Origin: Colwellia polaris
GTDB taxonomy: Bacteria > Pseudomonadota > Gammaproteobacteria > Enterobacterales > Alteromonadaceae
Direction of reading: 5' to 3'
Length of the DNA stretch: 64,000 nt
Assembly (NCBI RefSeq): GCF_002104515.1
Contig: NZ_NBOE01000001.1
Span: forward strand, 744,001 to 808,000
A program made the position numbers and the translations under genes. The notes beneath the pieces were generated by a model, which had not been told where the DNA came from, made no database searches, and saw nothing but the letters and a program-made list of their open reading frames with translations. Shown here in pieces: positions 16,289-26,840 of the stretch. The stretch's first letter is position 1; each line of letters starts with the position of its first letter.

Positions 16289-17545
16289 ATGTTTACACGT
16301 GATATGAATATTGCAGATTTTGATCCAGAACTTTATCAAGCAATGAGCAATGAAGTTGTTCGTCAAGAAGAGCACATTGAACTCATCGCTTCAGAAAACT
16401 ACTGTAGTCCACGTGTACTTGAAGCTCAAGGTTCACAACTTACCAACAAGTATGCTGAAGGTTACCCTGGTAAGCGTTACTACGGTGGTTGTGAATATGT
16501 TGATATTGCAGAGCAACTGGCTATAGATCGCGCGAAAGAACTTTTTGGTGCTACTTATGCTAACGTACAGCCACATGCTGGCTCTCAAGCTAACTCAGCT
16601 GTTTTTCAAGCGTTAGTTTCTCCAGGTGGTAAAGTATTGGGCATGAGCTTAGCGCATGGTGGTCATTTAACGCATGGTTCGCATGTTAACTTTTCAGGAA
16701 AGTCATACGAAGCTATTCAATATGGTTTACACCCAGAAACTGGCGATATTGATTACGCTGAATTAGAGCGTTTAGCTTTAGAGCATAAGCCTGAGATGAT
16801 CATTGGTGGTTTCTCTGCGTTCTCTGGTGTGGTTGATTGGGCTCGTATGCGTGAAATTGCTGATAAAGTTGGCGCATACTTCTTCGTAGATATGGCTCAC
16901 GTTGCTGGTTTAGTTGCTGCTGGTTTATATCCAAACCCAGTACCACATGCCCATGTAGTTACAACGACAACACATAAAACATTAGCTGGCCCACGTGGCG
17001 GTTTAATTGTTTCTGGTTGTAATGATGAAGATGTTTACAAAAAATTAAATAGTGCAGTATTCCCAGGTGGCCAAGGCGGACCATTAATGCATATTATTGC
17101 TGCAAAAGCCGTAGCATTTAAAGAAGCATTAGCACCTGAGTTTAAAGCTTATCAACAAAGTGTTTTAGATAACGCTAAAGCTATGGTTGAAGTGTTACAA
17201 GAGCGTGGCTATAAAGTTGTTTCAAACGGTACTGACAACCACTTGTTATTATTAGACTTAATAGACAAAGACATTACAGGTAAAGATGCTGATGCCGCCT
17301 TAGGTCGCGCACATATCACGGTAAATAAAAACTCTGTGCCTAATGATCCGCGTTCACCATTTGTTACTTCAGGCCTTCGTCTTGGTACACCAGCAATTAC
17401 TCGTCGTGGTTTTGGCGTAGAAGAAACTAAAACAACCACGAACTGGATTTGTGATATTTTAGATGATATCGAAAACGATGATGTTATTGCTAAAGTTCAA
17501 GCAGGCGTTAGTGAGCTTTGCGCTCGTTTCCCTGTTTATAAGTAA
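16289..17545 (+). CDS. glyA: Serine hydroxymethyltransferase
   Basis: 418 residues, the usual length. The enzyme interconverts serine and glycine with tetrahydrofolate and PLP. Visible motifs: [20 protein letters not shown] near the N-terminus, [30 protein letters not shown], and the PLP lysine in [16 protein letters not shown] near residue 230. [12 protein letters not shown] closes the fold. The ATG follows TTGAGGATAAAAC. It is a single gene with its own terminator. It also precedes nrdR and the riboflavin genes in related genomes. Confidence 0.97.
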   Translation: MFTRDMNIADFDPELYQAMSNEVVRQEEHIELIASENYCSPRVLEAQGSQLTNKYAEGYPGKRYYGGCEYVDIAEQLAIDRAKELFGATYANVQPHAGSQANSAVFQALVSPGGKVLGMSLAHGGHLTHGSHVNFSGKSYEAIQYGLHPETGDIDYAELERLALEHKPEMIIGGFSAFSGVVDWARMREIADKVGAYFFVDMAHVAGLVAAGLYPNPVPHAHVVTTTTHKTLAGPRGGLIVSGCNDEDVYKKLNSAVFPGGQGGPLMHIIAAKAVAFKEALAPEFKAYQQSVLDNAKAMVEVLQERGYKVVSNGTDNHLLLLDLIDKDITGKDADAALGRAHITVNKNSVPNDPRSPFVTSGLRLGTPAITRRGFGVEETKTTTNWICDILDDIENDDVIAKVQAGVSELCARFPVYK

Positions 17546-17618
17546 CTGTTTAGCGCTAAGCACTCGAGATAAAAGGAGTGTTTAGCCGTGTTACTTAAGC
17601 TAAATGAACATCTAAAAG

Positions 17619-17644
17619 TGGTCACAATTGTGGCCATTTTTTTT
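17619..17644 (+). terminator. glyA terminator
   Basis: TGGTCAC-AATT-GTGGCCA hairpin (one G-U pair), directly followed by eight T. Confidence 0.8.
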
Positions 17645-17674
17645 GACTGTTTTTTATTTGTTAAATTTTTAGTA

Positions 17675-17744
17675 ATACCAAATATAATAAGTTATTGACG
17701 ATTTAAACCGCCGTAAAATGAACGATTATTTATTTCAATGGTAT
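17675..17744 (+). repeat. Dispersed 70-bp repeat, copy A
   Basis: The sequence runs from ATACCAAATATAATAAG to ATTTCAATGGTAT and has a core TTATTGACGATTTAAACCGCC. A copy in the opposite orientation lies at 45246-45316 with only a few differences. The ends (ATACCAA.../...TGGTAT) are inverted relative to each other. Copy A sits between glyA and nrdR, which are about 300 bp apart. It is non-coding and MITE-like or REP-like. Confidence 0.8.
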
Positions 17745-17848
17745 AAGTTATATTGCGAATAATAATAAGTTATTTCGCTTAATGATCTGTTTTCCATTAA
17801 AATACTGACAATAAAATGTCTATGACATGTTAACTACGGAATATTTCA

Positions 17849-18304
17849 ATGTATTGCCCCTTTTGTTCAGCTAACGATACTAAAGTTATTGACTCTAGAT
17901 TAGTCTCAGATGGCCATCAAGTTCGTCGTCGTCGTGAATGTTTAGCATGTCACGAGAGATATACTACGTTTGAAAGTGCTGAGTTAGTTATGCCACGTAT
18001 TATTAAGCGTGATGGCTCTCGTGAACCTTTCAACGAAGATAAAATGCGTAATGGTCTGCTGCGTGCTTTAGAGAAAAGACCCGTAAGCACCGAAGAAATG
18101 GAACTATCGATTAACAAATTAAAATCTCAGTTGCGAGCAACCGGCGAGCGCGAAGTATCGAGTGAAATGCTTGGTACTATTATTATGGAGCAACTGAAAA
18201 GTTTAGACAAAGTGGCTTATATTCGTTTTGCTTCCGTTTATCGCTCGTTTGAAGATATTAAAGAATTTGGTGAAGAAATTGCCCGCTTAGGTGATATTGA
18301 TTAA
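17849..18304 (+). CDS. nrdR: Transcriptional repressor NrdR
   Basis: 151 residues. An N-terminal zinc ribbon ([17 protein letters not shown]...[12 protein letters not shown]; Cys 3, 6, 31, 34) is followed by an ATP-cone domain beginning at [22 protein letters not shown]. NrdR binds ATP/dATP and represses ribonucleotide reductase genes through NrdR boxes. The length and the N-terminus match the family exactly. It heads the riboflavin cluster, as in many gammaproteobacteria, 48 bp before ribD. Confidence 0.97.
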   Translation: MYCPFCSANDTKVIDSRLVSDGHQVRRRRECLACHERYTTFESAELVMPRIIKRDGSREPFNEDKMRNGLLRALEKRPVSTEEMELSINKLKSQLRATGEREVSSEMLGTIIMEQLKSLDKVAYIRFASVYRSFEDIKEFGEEIARLGDID

Positions 18305-18352
18305 CTTTTATTTTGTCATCAGCAGGCAGAAAATTTAACCCTGAGTCCATAA

Positions 18353-19480
18353 ATGAATAAATTTTCGTTACAAGATCATCAGTTTATGCAACGTGCTATT
18401 TATTTAGCAAAACGTGGTCATTACACTACATCGCCTAACCCAAGAGTTGGCTGTGTTATTGTGCTTAATGGTGAAGTGGTTGGTGAAGGCTTTCATGAAA
18501 TATCAGGGCAAGGTCACGCAGAGGTTCATGCATTAAAACAAGCTGGCGCTAAAGCTAAAGGTGCCACAGCGTATGTTACGTTAGAGCCTTGTAGCCATTT
18601 TGGCTTAACACCGCCGTGCGCAGAAGCATTAATAAAAGCACAAGTGGGCCATGTTATTGCCGCTATGGTTGATCCCAACCCACAAGTATCAGGCCGTGGT
18701 CTTGAACGCTTAAAAAGTGCAGGTATAACCACAGAGTTTGGTTTATTAGAGCAAGATGCTCGAGACTTAAATCCGGGTTTTATTCGTTTGATGACCACTA
18801 AGTTGCCTTATGTTCGTTGTAAATTAGCCGCAAGCTTAGACGGTAAAACGGCGATGGCTAGCGGTGAAAGCCAATGGATAACATCGGATCATGCGCGCGA
18901 AGATGTTCAACGACTAAGAGCCCAAAGCTGTGGCGTTATTTGTGGTGCAGATTCCGTAATTTTTGACGACGCTAAAATGACCGTGCGTTGGAACGCTTTG
19001 GGTGAGCTAAAAAACAGCTACGAAGAGGCTAAAGTTAGGCAGCCTATTCGTATTGTTATTGATAGTAAAAATAGGCTCACGCCTGATCTCGCTATCTTTA
19101 ATACAGCAAGTAAAATAATATTAATTAGAACATCTATTGAAAATGAGCAAACATGGCCGCATTTCGTAGAGCAGGTAGTTATTTCTAAAGCTAAAGATAG
19201 CGAGCAAATTAGCCTTAAACACTTACTTATTTATCTGGCTCAACAAGGGTTAAATGACATATTAATAGAGTCAGGCGCTAAGTTAGCCGGTGCTTTTATG
19301 AGCGAAAATTTGGTCGATGAATTGATATTATACCAAGCACCAAAACTTATCGGCAGCGAAGGTAAAAGTTTGGTAGATATACCGGCTATATTGCAGTTAT
19401 CAGAGGCTAAAGACCTTAATATTACTGATATCAGTATGGTTGGTAAAGATATTAGAATAACGGCCATGTTCAGTCGTTAA
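18353..19480 (+). CDS. ribD: Bifunctional riboflavin deaminase/reductase RibD
   Basis: 375 residues. The N-terminal deaminase has the zinc motif HAEVHAL and PCSHFGLTPPC. The C-terminal reductase starts near LPYVRCKLAASLDGKTAMASGESQWITSD and binds NADPH. It converts the pyrimidine product of GTP cyclohydrolase II by deamination and side-chain reduction. I see no FMN riboswitch upstream. It is followed 66 bp later by riboflavin synthase, in one transcription unit with ribB. Confidence 0.96.
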   Translation: MNKFSLQDHQFMQRAIYLAKRGHYTTSPNPRVGCVIVLNGEVVGEGFHEISGQGHAEVHALKQAGAKAKGATAYVTLEPCSHFGLTPPCAEALIKAQVGHVIAAMVDPNPQVSGRGLERLKSAGITTEFGLLEQDARDLNPGFIRLMTTKLPYVRCKLAASLDGKTAMASGESQWITSDHAREDVQRLRAQSCGVICGADSVIFDDAKMTVRWNALGELKNSYEEAKVRQPIRIVIDSKNRLTPDLAIFNTASKIILIRTSIENEQTWPHFVEQVVISKAKDSEQISLKHLLIYLAQQGLNDILIESGAKLAGAFMSENLVDELILYQAPKLIGSEGKSLVDIPAILQLSEAKDLNITDISMVGKDIRITAMFSR

Positions 19481-19546
19481 TTTATAAGATTGTATTACAC
19501 TAATTAACATTTAAATTATCAGCATACAGAAAATGAGACACACAAC

Positions 19547-20206
19547 ATGTTTACAGGGATCATAGAAGCCGTAGGGCGTTTAAGCGCTATCAATAGTTCA
19601 GGTGACGGCGCGCGCGTTACCATCGATACGGCAGCACTAGACTTATCTGATGTAAAGTTGGGTGACTCAATAGCCACAAATGGTATCTGCTTAACGGTAG
19701 TATCTCTTGGTGGTGCTAATTTTAGTGCTGATGTCTCTAGCGAGACTTTAACGCGAACAGGATTAGCGCATTATAAAATAGGCGATAGTGTCAACCTTGA
19801 GAAAGCTATGCTGCCAACAACACGATTTGGTGGTCATATGGTTTCTGGCCATGTTGATGCAGTTAGCGAAATATGTGCGATTGAGCATAAAGGTAATAGC
19901 ATAGATTACTGGCTAACAATGCCGGAAGAATTATCAGCATATATCGCCGAAAAAGGCTCAATTACAATTGATGGAACTAGCCTAACGGTTAATAGTTTAA
20001 GCAACGATAAATTTCGCTTAACCATAGTTCCTCATACCACAGGCCAAACAATTATTAGTCAATACCAAGTGGGCACGAAAGTGAATCTAGAAGTAGATTT
20101 AATTGCCCGCTACATAGAAAGATTACTTACAAAGCAAACAGCCGATGAGACTCAAACGTCAGGTGTTACGCATGCGTTATTAGCGCGCAATGGTTTTATT
20201 AAATAA
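19547..20206 (+). CDS. ribE: Riboflavin synthase alpha subunit
   Basis: 219 residues with the two tandem lumazine-binding barrels of the family. They begin [12 protein letters not shown] and near residue 97 ([15 protein letters not shown]), each with the conserved GDS and NGICLTV/DGTSLTV blocks. The enzyme dismutates two 6,7-dimethyl-8-ribityllumazine molecules to riboflavin. It is cytoplasmic, a trimer in known homologues. Its 3' end closely precedes the ribB start. Confidence 0.96.
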   Translation: MFTGIIEAVGRLSAINSSGDGARVTIDTAALDLSDVKLGDSIATNGICLTVVSLGGANFSADVSSETLTRTGLAHYKIGDSVNLEKAMLPTTRFGGHMVSGHVDAVSEICAIEHKGNSIDYWLTMPEELSAYIAEKGSITIDGTSLTVNSLSNDKFRLTIVPHTTGQTIISQYQVGTKVNLEVDLIARYIERLLTKQTADETQTSGVTHALLARNGFIK

Positions 20207-20216
20207 AGAGGTTGTC

Positions 20217-21326
20217 ATGAATTTACACACGCCACAAGAGATTATCGACGATATAGCTCAAGGTAAAATGGTTATCCTAATGGATGACGAAGATCGCGAA
20301 AATGAAGGCGACTTCATTATGGCTGCAGAAAAAGTTACACCAGAAGCCATTAACTTCATGGCAACGCACGGCCGTGGCCTTATTTGTATGCCGATGTCTG
20401 CTGAACGTTGTGAAATTTTAAAATTACCTTTAATGGTTGATAAAAACGACGCACAATTTACCACTAACTTTACTGTTTCAATTGAAGCGGCTGAAGGGGT
20501 AACTACTGGTATTTCTGCTGCCGACCGTGCAACCACTGTATTAGCGGCTGTAGGTAAAAATTCTGATCATAATTCGATTGTGCAACCAGGACATATTTTT
20601 CCGTTAATCGCTAAAGATGGCGGGGTATTAAATCGTGCTGGACATACCGAAGCAGGTGTCGATTTAGCGCGTTTAGCCGGCTTAGAAGCCGCTGCAGTTA
20701 TTGTAGAAATTTTAAATGAAGACGGCACCATGGCGCGTCGTCCAGATTTAGAAGTTATTGCTGAAAAACACGGTATAAAAATGGGCACTATTGCCGACTT
20801 AATCGAATACCGAAATGCTAATGAAACAACGATTGAGCGTGTATCGCAATGTAAGCTTCCTACAGCATTTGGTGACTTTGACTTAACCGTATTTAAAGAC
20901 ACCATAGACGGCCAAGCACATTTTGCCCTTACCAAAGGTGAAATTAAGCCTGAAGAGCCAACCTTAGTGCGTGTACACCTAGAAAATACCTTTAGGGACT
21001 TACTATTTAGCCAACGTGAAAGCGTAGCTAAATGGCCAATCGCAAATGCTTTAGAAAAAATTGGTAAAGAGGGCGGCGTGCTAGTGTTATTAGGCAAGCA
21101 CGAATCACCGCTTGAGTTAATTGCTCAAGTGCAAAAATACGCTAAGCTTGATGGCGGTGAAACAGTAAAAGAAGTTAAACGTCATGTTGGATCGCGAAAT
21201 GTTGGCGTAGGCTCACAAATTTTAGCTAACTTAGGTGTTAGCAAAATGCGCTTACTAAGCTCACAAACGAAATATCATTCACTTTCAGGTTTTGGCCTTG
21301 AAGTGGTTGAATATATTGCTGATTAA
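20217..21326 (+). CDS. ribB: 3,4-dihydroxy-2-butanone-4-phosphate synthase with degenerate GTP cyclohydrolase II-like domain (RibBX type)
   Basis: 369 residues. The first ~205 are a complete DHBP synthase: [16 protein letters not shown] acidic loop, [22 protein letters not shown] and [21 protein letters not shown]. It makes the four-carbon unit of lumazine from ribulose 5-phosphate. The rest aligns in position with GTP cyclohydrolase II but lacks the zinc cysteine cluster and the EGRG motif, so it should not hydrolyse GTP. This matches the RibBX type known from Shewanella. The ATG at 20217 has AAAGAGG seven bases upstream, better than the in-frame ATG at 20190. ribH and nusB, which often follow, are absent here. 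Confidence 0.93.
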   Translation: MNLHTPQEIIDDIAQGKMVILMDDEDRENEGDFIMAAEKVTPEAINFMATHGRGLICMPMSAERCEILKLPLMVDKNDAQFTTNFTVSIEAAEGVTTGISAADRATTVLAAVGKNSDHNSIVQPGHIFPLIAKDGGVLNRAGHTEAGVDLARLAGLEAAAVIVEILNEDGTMARRPDLEVIAEKHGIKMGTIADLIEYRNANETTIERVSQCKLPTAFGDFDLTVFKDTIDGQAHFALTKGEIKPEEPTLVRVHLENTFRDLLFSQRESVAKWPIANALEKIGKEGGVLVLLGKHESPLELIAQVQKYAKLDGGETVKEVKRHVGSRNVGVGSQILANLGVSKMRLLSSQTKYHSLSGFGLEVVEYIAD

Positions 21327-21397
21327 GAGTTATCAACTCATAAAATATAGCTCAGCTTTGATGACTTAGAAGTTCTACACTAGCTGACAAATAAACA

Positions 21398-21429
21398 AGC
21401 GATTTGAAAATATTCAAGTCGCTTTTTTT
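21398..21429 (+). terminator. Terminator after the riboflavin operon
   Basis: AGCGATTTGAA-AATA-TTCAAGTCGCT hairpin (one mismatch), followed by a T7 run. Confidence 0.8.
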
Positions 21430-21596
21430 ATACTAATCATCTTTTAATGTCTGTTGATTTTTGTTATTTACTGACAAGTGCCCAAAATAATTATCAGTAC
21501 TTGCCCATTTATTTTAAAGTATAAATATTTTTAATAATAAAAAAACAGCCAGATGCTTTAGCAAGTGACTGTTGTTATGTCGTTGTGATTTGTATT

Positions 21597-23480
21597 TTAT
21601 CGTTTGATAAACTGACTTATTTGCTCAATTATACCAGCAGCATCAAGCCCAAGTTCTTGATGGATCTCGGTTTGCGTACCGTGCTTAATAAAGTTATCTG
21701 GTAAGCCAATATTAAGAATTTTCTTAGCTATGCCTTGGCTTAATATATATTCATTTACGCCTGAACCAGCACCGCCAGCAATAGCATTATCTTCAACAGT
21801 AACAATATAATCATGGCTTTCACATAAGGTATTAATAAGCGTTTGATCTAATGGTTTAACAAAGCGCATATCCACTAAAGTAGCGTTAAGCGTTTCAGCC
21901 GTAATTTTAGCTTCGCCTAATATTGTGCCAAAATTTAAAATTGCTATTTTATTGCTAGCTTGGTCGTTGTCTATTGTGCGAATAACGTTGGCCTTACCTA
22001 GCTCAATGGTTTCATCAACACTTGGCAGTTCTGCACCATTACCACTACCACGTGGGTAACGAACAGCCGCAGGCGCATTTAATTGATAGCCCGTATTAAA
22101 CATTAACTGACACTCACGTTCATCAGAAGGCGTCATAATGGTCATATTAGGAATACAGCGCATAAAGCTTAAATCAAAGGCGCCTTGATGCGTGGCACCA
22201 TCAGCGCCAACAATACCCGCTCTATCAATAGCAAATAAAACGGGTAAATTCTGAATGGCTACATCATGAATAAATTGATCGTAACCACGTTGTAAAAAGC
22301 TTGAATAGATGGCGACAACGGGCTTTTGTCCGCCAATTGCTAAACCAGCAGCAAACGTTACTGCATGTTGTTCTGCGATAGCAACATCATAATATTGATT
22401 AGGGAAACGTTGGCTAAACTGCACCATACCTGAGCCTTCACGCATTGCTGGCGTTATCGCAGCAAGTTTAGGGTCTTGTTCTGCGACTTTACATAACCAA
22501 TCACCAAAAATTGCCGAGTAGGTTGGAAGGCTTGGCGCACTCTTAGGTAAGCTAGTTTCTGTATGATCAAATTTAGGTACAGCATGGTACTTAATTGGAT
22601 CTTGCTCTGCTTGCTGGTAACCCTTACCTTTTGTTGTTGCAATGTGAAGCAACTGCGGCCCTTTAAGGTTACGCATATTCGTAATAGTGTCGACTAAGCC
22701 ATTAACGTCATGACCATCAATTGGGCCGATGTAATTAAAACCAAGCTCTTCAAAGAAAGTGCTAGGTACAACCATACCCTTTAAGTGTTCTTCGGCTCTG
22801 CTGGCGAGTTCTTTGATTGGCGGAATGTTGTTAAGTATGCGCTTACTACCTTCACGAAGGCCAGTATATAGGCTTCCTGATAACATTTTAGCTAAATGAT
22901 TATTTAACGCGCCAACATTTTCTGAAATCGACATTTCGTTGTCATTTAAAATAACTAGCATGTCTTTATTGATATCGCCAGCGTGGTTTAAGGCTTCAAA
23001 TGCCATACCTGCTGTCATGGCGCCGTCACCAATAACAGCAACAACTTTACGATTTTTCGCTTCTTGTTCAGCTGATACGGCTAAACCTAATGCGGCAGAG
23101 ATAGAGGTGCTTGAATGACCAACGCTTAAAACGTCGTACTCACTTTCTTCACGCCAAGGAAAAGGGTGCAAACCGTCTTTTTGTCGAATGGTATGTAGTT
23201 GGTCACGTCGGCCGGTTAGTATTTTATGAGGATATGCTTGATGACCTACATCCCAAATTAAATGGTCAAAGGGAGTGTCGTACACATAATGTAAAGCGAC
23301 CGTTAATTCAATTGTGCCTAAACCAGAAGCAAAATGTCCGCTACTTTTACTGACAGAATTTAACAGATAACGTCTTAACTCTTCGCTGGTTTTTGTTAAT
23401 TGATTTTTATCTAATTTGCGCAAATCATTCGGACAATCAATATTGGCCAGTAAAGGATATTCAGCTAGGTTTATAGTCAT
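21597..23480 (-). CDS. dxs: 1-deoxy-D-xylulose-5-phosphate synthase
   Basis: 627 residues. This thiamine-diphosphate enzyme joins pyruvate and glyceraldehyde 3-phosphate, the first step of the MEP isoprenoid pathway. Motifs: [19 protein letters not shown], the ThDP-binding [15 protein letters not shown]...NDNEMSIS, and transketolase-type [11 protein letters not shown] in the C-terminal half. Its start lies 22 bp after ispA, in the order xseB-ispA-dxs, the classic gammaproteobacterial isoprenoid operon. Confidence 0.97.
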   Translation of the reverse strand: MTINLAEYPLLANIDCPNDLRKLDKNQLTKTSEELRRYLLNSVSKSSGHFASGLGTIELTVALHYVYDTPFDHLIWDVGHQAYPHKILTGRRDQLHTIRQKDGLHPFPWREESEYDVLSVGHSSTSISAALGLAVSAEQEAKNRKVVAVIGDGAMTAGMAFEALNHAGDINKDMLVILNDNEMSISENVGALNNHLAKMLSGSLYTGLREGSKRILNNIPPIKELASRAEEHLKGMVVPSTFFEELGFNYIGPIDGHDVNGLVDTITNMRNLKGPQLLHIATTKGKGYQQAEQDPIKYHAVPKFDHTETSLPKSAPSLPTYSAIFGDWLCKVAEQDPKLAAITPAMREGSGMVQFSQRFPNQYYDVAIAEQHAVTFAAGLAIGGQKPVVAIYSSFLQRGYDQFIHDVAIQNLPVLFAIDRAGIVGADGATHQGAFDLSFMRCIPNMTIMTPSDERECQLMFNTGYQLNAPAAVRYPRGSGNGAELPSVDETIELGKANVIRTIDNDQASNKIAILNFGTILGEAKITAETLNATLVDMRFVKPLDQTLINTLCESHDYIVTVEDNAIAGGAGSGVNEYILSQGIAKKILNIGLPDNFIKHGTQTEIHQELGLDAAGIIEQISQFIKR

Positions 23481-23502
23481 ATTATTCTATTAAATTTTTA
23501 AA

Positions 23503-24393
23503 TTAATTTTTGCGGCTTACAATAAAAGTCGCAAAGTCGGACAAACTTTGTGTATTGTAAGGCAAAGTGTCTAAAGCTTGAAGTGCTTGTTGATATAAGT
23601 TTTCAGCTTTTTCTTGCGCACCTGTTAAACCGAGCAATGCAGGATAGGTACTTTTATTAGCCGCTAGGTCTGAGCCAGCAGGCTTGCCTAGCTCTTCTTC
23701 TGTTGATGTAATATCAATTATATCGTCTCGAACTTGGTAAGCTAAGCCGACAAGCTTTGCATAAAGTGCTAACTGCTCTTTATCATATGCGGTGGCATTG
23801 TTACTACATTCTGCCGCCATTTTTACTGCTGCTTCTAATAACGCACCCGTTTTTAATGAGTGTAAATGTTCTAACTCAGCTAATGAAATTGCTTTGTCTG
23901 TTCCTGATAAATCAAGCGCCTGACCGCCACACATTCCTTGATAACCTGATGCACTTACTAAATAACGTAATAAGTTTATACGTTTGTTATCTACGGCTGC
24001 TGAAAAATCGTGATTCGCAATAATATCAAATGCTAATGTTTGTAAACTATCACCAGCGAGGATAGCCGTTGCTTCATCAAACGCTTTATGACAGGTTAAT
24101 TGGCCACGACGCAAATCATCATCATCCATGGCTGGTAAATCGTCATGTAAAAGTGAATAAGCATGAATACATTCTATAGCGGCCGCAACACCATCTATAT
24201 CACTTTGTTCTGCATCTAAGGTTGCGCCGGTAATATACGCCAAATAAGGTCGCATACGTTTGCCACCAATAAGCAAACCATAGCGCATAGCGTCTAAAAG
24301 TTTCTCATCGTTAATAACTAAGCTGTCGAGCTTTTTAGTTAGGTAATCGTTAATGCGTGTTTGTACATCGTCAATAAAGGCAAGTTTAGTCAA
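23503..24393 (-). CDS. ispA: Farnesyl diphosphate synthase
   Basis: 296 residues. A trans-isoprenyl diphosphate synthase with both Asp-rich motifs: LLHDDLPAMDDDDLRRG (first, near 85) and YQVRDDIIDI (second, near 225). The short type I spacing and size fit bacterial IspA, which makes C15 farnesyl diphosphate. It overlaps the 3' end of xseB by 8 bp, indicating translational coupling. It supplies substrate for quinone and undecaprenyl synthesis downstream of Dxs. Confidence 0.95.
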   Translation of the reverse strand: MTKLAFIDDVQTRINDYLTKKLDSLVINDEKLLDAMRYGLLIGGKRMRPYLAYITGATLDAEQSDIDGVAAAIECIHAYSLLHDDLPAMDDDDLRRGQLTCHKAFDEATAILAGDSLQTLAFDIIANHDFSAAVDNKRINLLRYLVSASGYQGMCGGQALDLSGTDKAISLAELEHLHSLKTGALLEAAVKMAAECSNNATAYDKEQLALYAKLVGLAYQVRDDIIDITSTEEELGKPAGSDLAANKSTYPALLGLTGAQEKAENLYQQALQALDTLPYNTQSLSDFATFIVSRKN

Positions 24394-24646
24394 AGCTTTC
24401 AGTCTCGTTAGTATTAAATTTCTCTAATGTCGCTTGGCCATTTTTTTCGAGTAAAATATTGATTTGCTGTTCAGCACCTTTGAGCTTTTCTTGGTTATGC
24501 TGACTCAAATGTAAACCACGTTCAAACAACGTCATAGATTCTTCGAGGTTTAGATCGCCTTGTTCTAAATTTTGCACAATTACTTCTAATTCTACTAATG
24601 ATTCTTCGAAGCTTAGATTTTCTATTTTCTTTTTGGCCATGGGCAT
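24386..24646 (-). CDS. xseB: Exodeoxyribonuclease VII small subunit
   Basis: 86 residues, predicted all helical, with the family core FEESLVELEVIVQNLEQGDLNLEESMTLFERGLHLSQ. XseB binds the large subunit XseA to form exonuclease VII, a single-strand-specific DNase. Two possible ATG codons (24646, 24640) lie two codons apart and neither has a clear Shine-Dalgarno. It is the first gene of the xseB-ispA-dxs operon. Confidence 0.93.
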   Translation of the reverse strand: MPMAKKKIENLSFEESLVELEVIVQNLEQGDLNLEESMTLFERGLHLSQHNQEKLKGAEQQINILLEKNGQATLEKFNTNETESFD

Positions 24647-24889
24647 TTTTTAGCGTGATATGAACTCTAGGCGCAAACTTACCTTAGCTGGGGCGCTGGG
24701 TCAATTAATGATGAATTTAAGACAATATTGCAAATACTCACAATATCTACTTAAGTTATTGACAGTATGGACGATAATAGAGCTATAACTAAGACTATAA
24801 GTATTCGCGTAAGACCTATTCATCAGGTATTATCAAACAAGAAATACCATTTGGTAAAAATATAGTTAAGAAACTTTTCGGAGGCATTT

Positions 24890-25654
24890 GTGGATTTAGC
24901 AACGTTAATAGGCATAGTCGGTGCAATAGGCTTACTGATTATGGCAATGTTACTCGCTGGTGACATTGGCATGTTTATGGATGCTCAGTCGGTGATCATC
25001 GTATTTGGTGGTTCAATTTTTGTTGTTTTATCAAATTATAACTTAGGTCAGTTTTTCGGTATTGGAAAAATTATCGGCAAATCTTTTATGTTTAAGCTGG
25101 AATCACCTGAAGAGCTAATTGAAAAATCAGTTGAAATGGCTGATGCGGCACGAAAAGGTGGTTTTTTGGCATTAGAAGAAGCTGAAATATCGAACGCTTT
25201 TATGCAAAAAGGTGTTGATATGTTGGTTGATGGCCACGATGCAGATGTAGTTCGAGCTACGATGCAAAAAGATATCGACCTAACGACCGAACGACATGAA
25301 ACCGGCTCTAATATGATGATGGCATTAGCCGATGTTGCTCCTGCAATGGGTATGATAGGTACTTTAATTGGTTTAGTTGCCATGTTATCGAATATGGATG
25401 ATCCTAAAGCCATTGGACCAGCGATGGCGGTAGCGCTTTTAACTACTTTATATGGCGCATTTTTAGCTAACGTTATTGCGATACCGATTGCTGCCAAGTT
25501 GAAGTTACGTTTAGCGGAAGAAAAAATGAACCAAGAATTAGTACTAGATGCTGTTCTAGGTATTCAAGATGGTCAAAATCCGCGAGTTATTGAAGGTTTA
25601 TTAAAAAATTACCTTGCTGAAGGTAAGCGTGCTGTTAATACCACTGAAGAATAG
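24890..25654 (+). CDS. pomA: Na+-driven flagellar motor stator protein PomA
   Basis: 254 residues with four membrane helices (about 5-25, 33-52, 148-170, 180-200) and a cytoplasmic loop between helices 2 and 3, the MotA/PomA layout. Start MDLATLIGIVGAIGLLIMA and the VAPAMGMIGTLIGLVAMLSNM region fit PomA rather than MotA. The start is GTG at 24890 with CGGAGG upstream. PomB follows after 12 bp. With PomB it forms the sodium channel that drives the polar flagellum. Confidence 0.95.
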   Translation: MDLATLIGIVGAIGLLIMAMLLAGDIGMFMDAQSVIIVFGGSIFVVLSNYNLGQFFGIGKIIGKSFMFKLESPEELIEKSVEMADAARKGGFLALEEAEISNAFMQKGVDMLVDGHDADVVRATMQKDIDLTTERHETGSNMMMALADVAPAMGMIGTLIGLVAMLSNMDDPKAIGPAMAVALLTTLYGAFLANVIAIPIAAKLKLRLAEEKMNQELVLDAVLGIQDGQNPRVIEGLLKNYLAEGKRAVNTTEE

Positions 25655-25666
25655 CAGGAGTTAATT

Positions 25667-26602
25667 ATGGCCGATAAATGTAAATGTCCACCTCCTGGGT
25701 TACCGGCATGGATGGGCACATTTGCTGATTTAATGTCGCTGCTGATGTGTTTTTTCGTGTTGCTTTTGTCATTTTCAGAAATGGACGTTTTAAAGTTTAA
25801 GCAAATTGCTGGCTCGATGAAGTTTGCCTTTGGTGTGCAAAACAAAATTGAAGTAAAAGATATTCCTAAGGGCACGAGCATAATCGCGCAAGAATTTCGA
25901 CCAGGCAAGCCGGAACCAACACCGATTGAAGTTATTCAACAGCAAACCATGGAAATGACGCAACAAATGTTGGAATTTCAGGCGGGTGATGAAACTGAAG
26001 CGGGCGGTAGACAAGAGCAACGTGGTGCTGAACGTGGTGGGCAATCACAAAGCACGGCAGATGCAATGTCGCAAGAGGCTATTCAGCAGGCAAAAGATGC
26101 AATAGAGCAAGCATCACAAGAAGAAGTGAATGAACTTGTGAAGAAAATAGCCGAGCAACTAGAGCAACAAATTCAAGACGGTGCTATTGAGTTGGAGTCG
26201 TTAGGTCAACAAGTGATTATTCGTATTCGCGAAAATGGCTCATTTCCATCGGGCTCTGCGTTTCTACAGCCACAGTTTAAGCCTATTATGCGAGAAATTG
26301 GCCTGTTATTAAATACTGTTCCAGGTGAGATAATGATTTCAGGTAATACTGATAACCAAGGTATAAGCTCTGAACTCTTTACGTCAAATTGGGATTTATC
26401 AAGTAAACGTGCGGTCGCTATTGCGCATGAAATCATTAAAGTACCGGGTTTTGATCAATCGAGGTTACTTGTTGTAGGTCATGCCGACACTCGGCCTTTA
26501 GTGCCTAACACTACTCGATTAAATCGACGATTAAACCGACGTGTTGAAATTGCCATTAATCAAGGTAAAGCAAAAGAAACTGACCCAATATCTATTCGAT
26601 AG
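25667..26602 (+). CDS. pomB: Na+-driven flagellar motor stator protein PomB
   Basis: 311 residues. The N-terminal CKCPPPGLPAWMGTFADLMSLL leads into the single membrane helix with the ion-binding Asp (FADLM). A long Gln/Glu-rich linker follows (about 95-170), then a C-terminal OmpA-like peptidoglycan-binding domain (SGNTDNQG...RLLVVGHADTRPLVPN...LNRRVEI). The CKCPPPG start is typical of PomB. AGGAG precedes the ATG. It is followed by a strong terminator, so pomAB is its own operon. Confidence 0.95.
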   Translation: MADKCKCPPPGLPAWMGTFADLMSLLMCFFVLLLSFSEMDVLKFKQIAGSMKFAFGVQNKIEVKDIPKGTSIIAQEFRPGKPEPTPIEVIQQQTMEMTQQMLEFQAGDETEAGGRQEQRGAERGGQSQSTADAMSQEAIQQAKDAIEQASQEEVNELVKKIAEQLEQQIQDGAIELESLGQQVIIRIRENGSFPSGSAFLQPQFKPIMREIGLLLNTVPGEIMISGNTDNQGISSELFTSNWDLSSKRAVAIAHEIIKVPGFDQSRLLVVGHADTRPLVPNTTRLNRRLNRRVEIAINQGKAKETDPISIR

Positions 26603-26650
26603 TTATTCGATAGTAATGTTAAATAACATTAGCTATTAATCTTTATGCCA

Positions 26651-26678
26651 AGGAGCACAAAAAGTGTGCTCCTTTTTT
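26651..26678 (+). terminator. pomAB terminator
   Basis: AGGAGCAC (26651-26658) and GTGCTCCT (26666-26673) arms with a T6 run. Confidence 0.85.
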
Positions 26679-26778
26679 ATACCCAAAGCCCAATAATACT
26701 CATTTAAAGCCCTAACTATTTATCTATATTGAGCTTTTATTTCACTAACATTTGTCAACTACGCCATGTGCTGAACTT

Positions 26779-26808
26779 TTGCAAATTACAGTCGATCGGG
26801 TATATAAT
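26779..26808 (+). promoter_or_regulatory. Sigma-70 promoter of thiI
   Basis: TTGCAA (26779-26784), an 18-bp spacer and a perfect TATAAT (26803-26808), placing the start of transcription near 26815, about 26 nt before the thiI ATG. Confidence 0.65.
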
Positions 26809-26840
26809 GCGCGCCATTCTAAGTGTGGGTATTATTGTTA

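Noticed and set aside
18200-18352. FMN riboswitch before ribD
   Set aside because: Only 48 bp separate nrdR and ribD and there is no RFN-element sequence.
20567-21097. Frame antisense to ribB
   Set aside because: Shadow of a well-identified gene; no independent signals.
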